Positions 58,227 through 64,000 of a stretch of 64,000 bases of DNA are shown piece after piece; the stretch's first letter is position 1, and each line of letters starts with the position of its first letter. The notes beneath the pieces are model-generated. The model had not been told where the DNA came from. It worked only from the letters and a program-made list of their open reading frames with translations, and did not search any database. Position numbers and translations under genes: made by a program. This DNA is from Burkholderia sp. H160 (GTDB lineage Bacteria > Pseudomonadota > Gammaproteobacteria > Burkholderiales > Burkholderiaceae), in contig ABYL01000007.1 in assembly GCA_000173575.1 (NCBI GenBank), positions 1-64,000 on the forward strand. Direction: 5' to 3'.

Positions 58227-59653
58227 CCGAGACTGTTCCAGTACGACGCGAACACGTGCGCGGACAGCGCATAGCCGATCCCAATATTGACCACGACACC
58301 CGCCGTGAACGCGAGGAATGGCTTCAGACCGGTCGCGGCAAGCGAGCGAAAACGGGTTGTCAGACCGATGCTCAGGAAGCAGAAGGTGAACGCCCACGTG
58401 CGCAGCACCGTGATCGGCGCGACGAACTCCGGGGTGACGACCTTGCGGTACTCGGCGAGCGAATAATGGCTGGCGATCCACGTAACCAGCGCCGACGCAA
58501 TTACGAAACCGATCACGAACTTCGGGAACCGCGCCCAGATCTCGCCGGCATTCGCGCGCGCGGTGACGCCGCTGTCCTGCGCATCCCAGCGCGTCGTCGC
58601 GACGATCGCGAGCACGAACGCCCAGATGCCGATCCAGATGTCGCGCCCCACCACCTTCATCAGTGTGAAGGCCTGCAACGACGCTTCCGGCGAGCCGGCG
58701 ATCGCGCCGCCCGCGTGCCGCGCGAAATCGCCATAGGCCTGGGCGGCGGCAATGCCGGCGGCGTCGGCGAATTCGGACGTGCCGATCCACGCCCCGGCGA
58801 TGGCCGTCGGCAGACCGAGCGCGCGCGACGCGAACGGCAGCACGAAGATCATCACGATCGCCCACAGCACGACCAACGTGATCGCTACCGAGGCCTGCTC
58901 GCGCTTCGCCCGCACCGCGCCTGCAATCGCGATCGCCGCCGACACGCCGCACACGGCACCGCCGACGCCGAGCACCGCGGCAAAGCGTCGATCTAGCCCG
59001 AACGCACGCGCGACGAGAAAGATCACGAAGAACGTCACCAGCGACACGATGCTCGCCTGCGCGACCGCAACTGGCCCGGCCCACACGAGCAGCGTGAACG
59101 GCAGCGTCGCGCCGAGCAGCACGATACCGACCTTGATGTAAAACTCGACGCGCAGCCCTGCCGCGAGCCACTCGGGCAGCTTGAACGCGTTCGACAGGAT
59201 CAGCCCGAGCGCGAGCGCGACGAGCGGCGGCTCGAGGTTGTACTTCGACGCGTCGACCCACGCGCCGAGTGTCAGGATCAGCGCGGAAGCGACGAACACG
59301 ACAACGAACGCGGCCAGAAACGCACCGACGCGCTGCCTGAGCAGGGCGACGCTCGCACCGAACAACAGCGCGAATGTTGCGAATAGCGCGACGTAGTTGG
59401 GTAGATGCTTGCCGATGTCCTGCGCGGCTTGCGCGATGCTCGACCATTTGGCCGGCGCAACGGCGAGCCACTTGATGCTGCTGCCGGAAGCGAACAGCGC
59501 CCAGGCAACCACGATCACGAGCAGGCCGACGCCAGCGGCGAGCCAGTCTTCAGTCAGCGAAAAACCCCGGCCCCGCACGGTTTCTACGTTTTGTGTACCT
59601 TGCCGTTGACCTGGCGCGGCGCCGGCCGGCGCGGTGTGATGGGTGTCGCTCAT
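58223..59653 (-). CDS. Putative sulfate exporter family (YeiH/UPF0324) membrane protein
   Basis: A 476-residue polytopic inner-membrane protein. It has about ten hydrophobic spans and the family blocks GIVLLGATLPF, GVGGAVCGVSAAIAIAGA and FCFLSIGLTTRF. Such proteins are listed as putative sulfate or sulfite exporters, and some are linked to sulfonate (sulfoacetate or taurine) breakdown. ATG 59653 (MSDTHHTAP) is preferred; upstream in-frame starts lack a clear ribosome site. The Cys-rich protein gene overlaps its end. The substrate is not proven by context here. Confidence 0.82.
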   Translation of the reverse strand: MSDTHHTAPAGAAPGQRQGTQNVETVRGRGFSLTEDWLAAGVGLLVIVVAWALFASGSSIKWLAVAPAKWSSIAQAAQDIGKHLPNYVALFATFALLFGASVALLRQRVGAFLAAFVVVFVASALILTLGAWVDASKYNLEPPLVALALGLILSNAFKLPEWLAAGLRVEFYIKVGIVLLGATLPFTLLVWAGPVAVAQASIVSLVTFFVIFLVARAFGLDRRFAAVLGVGGAVCGVSAAIAIAGAVRAKREQASVAITLVVLWAIVMIFVLPFASRALGLPTAIAGAWIGTSEFADAAGIAAAQAYGDFARHAGGAIAGSPEASLQAFTLMKVVGRDIWIGIWAFVLAIVATTRWDAQDSGVTARANAGEIWARFPKFVIGFVIASALVTWIASHYSLAEYRKVVTPEFVAPITVLRTWAFTFCFLSIGLTTRFRSLAATGLKPFLAFTAGVVVNIGIGYALSAHVFASYWNSLG

Positions 59654-59822
59654 TGCAGATGCCCCGAGGAAGTTGAGTGGCATCGGCGCGAAATTATTGT
59701 CGTTTAGCCCCAAAATGCGCCGATTTCGCGACTATAGGCGAGCGCCAGCGCAAAACGAAACGATCATTCGCTCTATGAATATGACGCAAAGAAGTAAGGC
59801 GGGCGTAACCTGGGCCGTGGCG

Positions 59823-62069
59823 TCAGATGTCGAGCGGATCGACTTCGAGACTCCAGCGCAGCACGCCCTTGAGCGCGCGTAATAGCGGCTGCCATGCACG
59901 CAGCGTGGCCTGCAGCGCGGCGCGCGACGCGCTTTCGATCAGCAACTGCGCGCGATGGACGTGCATTACCTTGACGATCGTAAGCGGCACCGCGTCGTAG
60001 ACGGTCACGCGCCCGGCGGCCGGGATCTGCGCAAGCTCATCGGCGGCTTGCTGCAAAAACGCGAGCGCCGCTTCGAGCGTGCGGCCTTCGGCGCGCAGCA
60101 GCGCCTGGTAGACGAACGGCGGCAGGTGCGCGTCACGTCGCTCGGCAAGCGTCGCATTGGCGAAGCCGACGTAGTCGTGGCGGCCCAGCGCATGATAAAG
60201 CGCGTGTCGCGGATAGCGCGTCTGCACCAGCACCTCGCCCGGCAGACCGGCGCGGCCGGCGCGGCCGCTCACCTGCATCAGCTGCGCGAACAGACGCTCG
60301 CTCGCGCGGAAATCATGCGAAAAGAGCGCGGTATCGGCGTTCAGCACGCCAACCAGCGACACACGCTGGAAATCGTGTCCTTTCGCGATCATCTGCGTGC
60401 CGACCAGAATATCGATCTCGCCCGCGTGCACGTCCGAGAAAAGCGCCTGCGCGCTGCCCTTGCGGCGCGTGCTGTCGGCGTCGATACGCAGCACGCGGGC
60501 ACCCGGCACCGCGCCCGCGAGCGTTTCCTCGACGCGCTGCGTGCCGCGTCCGAGCGGCGCGATATCGACGTTCCCGCACTCCGGGCACGAACGCGGAATA
60601 CGAGACTCCCAGCCGCAGTGGTGGCAGCGCAGCGCGCGCTCGGGTTTGTGCAGCACGACGTAGGCGCTGCAGCGCGGACAACCTGCCACCCAGCCGCACG
60701 CATCGCATGCGAGTTGCGGCGCATAGCCGCGCCGGTTCAGGAACACGAGACTCTGCTCGCCGCGTTCGAGCCGCGTCTTCAACGCGGCGATCAGCGGACC
60801 CGACAAGCCTTCGATCGACGCCCGTCCGCGCCGGCGCTCGTCTTCGAGATCGATGAGGCGCACGGTCGGCAACGCGGCGTCGGCGACGGCCCGGCGCGAC
60901 AGCGTGAGCCGCTTGTAGCGCCCCTGGTCGGCCTGCCACCAGCTCTCGAGCGACGGCGTGGCCGAGCCGAGCACGACTGGCACGCCAAGCTGTTTCGCGC
61001 GATAGATGGCGAGATCGCGCGCCGAATAGCGCAAGCCCTCCTGTTGCTTGTAGGCCGGATCGTGCTCCTCGTCGACGACGATGATCGCCAGTAGCGGCAG
61101 CGACGCGAGCACCGCGAGGCGCGTGCCGAGCACAATGCGCGCGCGTCCGGTGTGGGCGGCAAACCAGTTGCGGGCGCGCTCGCCTTCGGCGAGGCCGCTA
61201 TGCAGCGTGACGATCGCGCTGTCGTCGAGCGCGGCGAAGCGCGCGCGGAACGCCGCCTCGAACTGCGGGGTCAGGTTGATTTCCGGCACCAGCACGAGCG
61301 CCTGTGCACCGGGCTTCGCGGCCAGAATCGCGGCGAGCGCGCGCAGGTATACCTCGGTCTTGCCGCTGCCCGTCACGCCGTGAAGCAGGAACGCGGCGAA
61401 GCCATCGGCGTCGCGGATCGCCTCGACGGCGTCGGCCTGTTCGTCGGTCAGTGTCGGGAGGGCGGGCGCGGGCGCGTCCGGCAGCGGTGCGGCGGCAGGC
61501 ACCGCGGCGGCGTCGATCACGTCGAGCGTCACCCAGCCTGCTGTCTGCCAGGTGTCGAGGGTCGCCAGCGCCTTCTGATGCAGCGCGCGGGCGTCGGCGG
61601 CGAGCAGGAAGTCGGTGTCGGCAAGCGCCTGCGCGAGCTTTCGGAGCGCCGTCGCGCGGGCTGGCAAGGCGTCGGGCAATGCCGCGCGGCCCTCAGGCGT
61701 CAGCCGGTAGCGCTCTTCCGGCGCGAACAGCCGCGACCAGCGTGACGCGTCGCGCAGCGCCTGCGGCAGCGCGGGCAACGCCACTTCGCCGAGACCCCGT
61801 TGATAGTAGTCCGCGGCGAAGGCGGCGAGCGCGAGCCATTGCATCGACACCGGCGGGCACGTCGTGCAGACCTTATCCACATCCCGCAGACGCTCGGCCG
61901 GCACCTCGCTGTGAGTAGTCACTTCGCAGACGAGCCCCACCACGTGGCGCTTGCCGAAGGGCACGCTGACGAGCGTGCCCACCGCAGCCGCCTCGGATGA
62001 GTCGCAGCGGTAGTCGAACAGAGTCGGCAACGGATGGTCCAGCGCGACTCGGACGAACACTTCGCTCAC
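59823..62069 (-). CDS. priA: Primosomal protein N', replication restart helicase
   Basis: A 748-residue 3'-5' helicase that reloads DnaB at repaired forks. The N-terminal fork-binding domain begins VALDHPLPTLFDYRC. Motif I is LLHGVTGSGKTEVYLRAL and motif II VDEEHDPAYKQQEG. Eight cysteines bind two zinc ions (CDACGWVAGCPRCSAYV and CHHCGWESRIPRSCPECGN). I choose GTG 62069 (MSEVFVRVAL) over the TTG at 62105 because the former matches the family start; the extension of 12 residues is non-conserved. Confidence 0.93.
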   Translation of the reverse strand: MSEVFVRVALDHPLPTLFDYRCDSSEAAAVGTLVSVPFGKRHVVGLVCEVTTHSEVPAERLRDVDKVCTTCPPVSMQWLALAAFAADYYQRGLGEVALPALPQALRDASRWSRLFAPEERYRLTPEGRAALPDALPARATALRKLAQALADTDFLLAADARALHQKALATLDTWQTAGWVTLDVIDAAAVPAAAPLPDAPAPALPTLTDEQADAVEAIRDADGFAAFLLHGVTGSGKTEVYLRALAAILAAKPGAQALVLVPEINLTPQFEAAFRARFAALDDSAIVTLHSGLAEGERARNWFAAHTGRARIVLGTRLAVLASLPLLAIIVVDEEHDPAYKQQEGLRYSARDLAIYRAKQLGVPVVLGSATPSLESWWQADQGRYKRLTLSRRAVADAALPTVRLIDLEDERRRGRASIEGLSGPLIAALKTRLERGEQSLVFLNRRGYAPQLACDACGWVAGCPRCSAYVVLHKPERALRCHHCGWESRIPRSCPECGNVDIAPLGRGTQRVEETLAGAVPGARVLRIDADSTRRKGSAQALFSDVHAGEIDILVGTQMIAKGHDFQRVSLVGVLNADTALFSHDFRASERLFAQLMQVSGRAGRAGLPGEVLVQTRYPRHALYHALGRHDYVGFANATLAERRDAHLPPFVYQALLRAEGRTLEAALAFLQQAADELAQIPAAGRVTVYDAVPLTIVKVMHVHRAQLLIESASRAALQATLRAWQPLLRALKGVLRWSLEVDPLDI

Positions 62070-62534
62070 GCGGCGTGGCGCAGAAGTTGGGCCGTCACAA
62101 GGCAACGCCGAATCGCAGGGTCTGCCGTGCGGGGCGCGACGCCGTCGAAGTTAAAGTAAAACTTCAATTTCGCCGCTAAGTTTTGGATTCGGCTGAACAA
62201 TTGCACTCGGCTCGCGGTCCTGTGGATAACTTTGTTGAGAACTCCGCTCCGACGGGCCGCAAACGGCGTCGCAGCGGCCTTGTGTGGGCTTTCGCACATT
62301 TCATCGCGCTCCCCGGAAACCCTTGCCAGACAAGGCTTAGATCAAATGCGCCGAGTATGTGCAAGGGTCGGGGCACGATTAAACCCTCTACCGCGCCGCA
62401 GCGTGGGGAATGTGCATAAGTCAAGTCTTGACAATCACAAGACCGCCATCTGACGGCCTCTGCGAGCGACTTGCGTCCTTAGGCCGAGAGCCCAATTCGC
62501 CGCGATGCAACAAGAAACGGTAACGATTACAGCC
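62070..62534. other. Gap between hemE and priA
   Basis: About 465 bases with no supported gene. It contains a perfect DnaA-box nonamer on the minus strand (TTATCCACA, 62221-62229) and an inverted repeat GTCTTG...CAAGAC (62425-62443), overlapped by TCAAGTCTTGA (62421-62431). One DnaA box is not an origin. The priA promoter is probably here. Confidence 0.5.
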
Positions 62535-63635
62535 TCATGCAGGGGTATGTGCACCGCTACGGATCGCGCGGCTGTGACGATGCACTTCGTCAACCAGTTC
62601 GGCGACGTGCTCCGGCGGTGTGAACTGCGAAATGCCGTGACCGAGATTGAAAACGTGGCCGGGATGATTGCCGAAGCTGTCGAGCACCGCGCGTGCTTCC
62701 ATACGGATCGTGGCAGGCGGCGCAAACAGCACCGACGGATCGATGTTGCCCTGAAGCGCCACCTTGCCGCCGACACGCTCGCGTGCACGGCCCAGATTCA
62801 CGGTCCAGTCGAGGCCCACTGCGTCGACGCCGCTCGCGGCGATGTCGTCGAGCCACAGCCCGCCGCCCTTCGTGAAAGCGATCACCGGCACTTTTTCGCC
62901 GTCGTGCTCGCGTTTCAGCTGGCTGACCACCTCTTCGATGTAGCGCAGCGAAAAGCGCTGATAGATGCCATCGGCGAGCGCTCCGCCCCATGTGTCGAAA
63001 ATCATCACGGCTTGCGCGCCGGCTTCGATCTGCGCGTTCAGGTATGCGGCGACCGAGCGCGCGTTGATCTCGAGAATTCGTTGCAGCAGATCGGGACGCG
63101 CATACAGCATCGATTTGACAGTGCGAAAGTCCGCCGAGCCGCCGCCTTCGACCATGTAGCACGCGAGCGTCCACGGACTGCCTGAGAAGCCGATCAGCGG
63201 CACTCGCTGGCGGCCTTGGGCATCTTTCAGCGCCGAGCGGATTTCGCGCACGGCGTCGGTCACGTAGCGCAGTGTCGCGTCGATGTCGGGCACCGCAAGG
63301 CGCGCCACATCGTCTTCAGTTCGCACCGGGCGCGCGAATTTCGGCCCCTCGCCGTTGACGAACTCGAGGCCGAGGCCCATCGCGTCGGGCACGGTCAGGA
63401 TGTCGGAGAACAGGATCGCGGCGTCGAGCGGATAGCGATCGAGCGGCTGCAACGTGACTTCCGTCGCGAACGCCGGGTTCTTCGCGAGGCCGAGGAAACT
63501 GCCCGCGCGACCGCGTGCGGCGTTGTATTCCGGCAGATAGCGGCCGGCCTGTCGCATCAGCCAGATCGGCGTGTAGTCGGTCGGCTGGCGCAGCAGCGCG
63601 CGCAGGAAAGTGTCGTTCAGGAGTTGATGGGCCAC
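62535..63635 (-). CDS. hemE: Uroporphyrinogen decarboxylase
   Basis: A 366-residue cytosolic heme-pathway enzyme that decarboxylates the four acetates of uroporphyrinogen III. The signature block [19 protein letters not shown] near residue 25 carries the active-site Arg residues. [16 protein letters not shown] and [20 protein letters not shown] are also typical, as is the C-terminal [16 protein letters not shown]. The ATG at 63635 gives the usual length. In Burkholderiaceae hemE lies next to priA, as here. Confidence 0.97.
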   Translation of the reverse strand: MAHQLLNDTFLRALLRQPTDYTPIWLMRQAGRYLPEYNAARGRAGSFLGLAKNPAFATEVTLQPLDRYPLDAAILFSDILTVPDAMGLGLEFVNGEGPKFARPVRTEDDVARLAVPDIDATLRYVTDAVREIRSALKDAQGRQRVPLIGFSGSPWTLACYMVEGGGSADFRTVKSMLYARPDLLQRILEINARSVAAYLNAQIEAGAQAVMIFDTWGGALADGIYQRFSLRYIEEVVSQLKREHDGEKVPVIAFTKGGGLWLDDIAASGVDAVGLDWTVNLGRARERVGGKVALQGNIDPSVLFAPPATIRMEARAVLDSFGNHPGHVFNLGHGISQFTPPEHVAELVDEVHRHSRAIRSGAHTPA

Positions 63636-63923
63636 GTTGCGTGCGACTGAAGAGCTAAGGGCAAAACAGCATTTTACCGGACGCGGCTCAGGAGATTACG
63701 CGTGGCGGGTTAATCATTGTGGCGGCGACGCGTCTCCGGAAGCGGGTGGGCAGCAGTTAGGTCACGCGTAGATGAGCGGCCAGCGGCCTGCGCGCGCACA
63801 CGTCGGGGCTGACTGTCCCCCGCTGCCCGGCTCGCCCTGGCTGAACGGCCGATGTTCAAGCCGGCGCTGCCAAGCTACTATCCGACAGCCTCACCGACCA
63901 ATTACACGCCACGAGGAGTCTCG

Positions 63924-64000
63924 ATGAAGAAGGCAGCACTTGCAATGCTCGGCGCGCTCGCCGGCGTCCTCATACACGTCGGCGTGGCCAGCGCGCAAAA
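63924..64000 (+). CDS. Start of an exported protein (cut by window edge)
   Basis: The first 25 codons, after a clear GAGGAG site, encode a typical signal peptide (MKKAALAMLGALAGVLIHVG, then VASA-Q). The gene runs off the right edge, so its product cannot be identified. It is divergent from hemE. Confidence 0.7.
   Translation, partial: MKKAALAMLGALAGVLIHVGVASAQ

Noticed and set aside
57939..59471. A 510-codon open frame on the minus strand
   Set aside because: Most of it is a shifted shadow of the exporter gene. Only its last 95 codons, starting at 58226, look real and are listed.
62221..62229. DnaA box as evidence of a replication origin
   Set aside because: A single nonamer without an AT-rich element, dnaA, dnaN or parAB nearby is not enough.

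Overview
The window reads as chromosomal DNA of a high-GC betaproteobacterium of the Burkholderia/Paraburkholderia group. This rests on gene families and context: the motAB-cheY-cheA order next to flhDC, a 100-residue H-NS protein with the betaproteobacterial TWSGRGKPPKW box, a tandem glycine riboswitch before gcvTHP, and a 1312-residue PutA with an N-terminal DNA-binding domain. Species cannot be fixed from the sequence alone.

Region 1 (1-3.9 kb, minus strand) holds the flagellar master regulator flhDC followed by motA, motB, cheY and the start of cheA. A long gene-free stretch (3.9-4.7 kb) with palindromic motifs separates flhDC from a family-4 glycosyltransferase. Region 2 (6-13.8 kb) is mixed housekeeping: H-NS, aquaporin Z, an exported histidine phosphatase, a HAD phosphatase, a BadF-type sugar kinase, Tag glycosylase, rpsU and an aldo/keto reductase.

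Region 3 (13.9-30.4 kb) is a flagellin and glycosylation island. fliC (with a sigma-28-like promoter), fliD and fliT are followed by a TPR/GT41 protein and a small GT2-like protein. Opposite them is an operon of pseB, pseC, pseF, pseI, a methyltransferase and a glycosyltransferase-like/methyltransferase fusion, with every junction a 4-base overlap. A divergent DUF218-GNAT fusion supplies a plausible PseH activity, but no recognisable PseG is present. The gap where pseG often lies holds only a 20-codon mini-ORF overlapping both neighbours. The likely product is a pseudaminic-acid-type sugar for flagellin.

Region 4 (30.5-41.3 kb) has an exported beta-propeller lactonase, a chemoreceptor, a methyltransferase and an acyltransferase, tRNA-Arg(CCG), a membrane-anchored di-heme cytochrome c, a Rep/UvrD helicase, a Gfo/Idh oxidoreductase and a small lipoprotein. 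Region 5 (41.5-51 kb) is glycine/serine metabolism: tandem glycine riboswitch, gcvT-gcvH-gcvP, an alginate-lyase-like protein, sdaA and an orphan ThDP enzyme. Region 6 (51-52 kb) is a compositionally different two-gene module resembling a toxin-antitoxin pair, whose putative antitoxin joins a CxxC/CxxC zinc finger to a ribbon-helix-helix-like end. Region 7 (52.1-64 kb) has a branched-chain amino acid binding protein, putA with GTTGCA operator candidates, a putative sulfate exporter with a coupled Cys-rich small protein, priA, hemE and the start of an exported protein.

Most promising leads: the zinc-finger/RHH toxin-antitoxin-like module, the PseG-less pseudaminic acid locus with its DUF218-GNAT fusion and mini-ORF scar, the Cys-rich partner of the exporter, and a terminator-like hairpin just ahead of the motA ribosome binding site.
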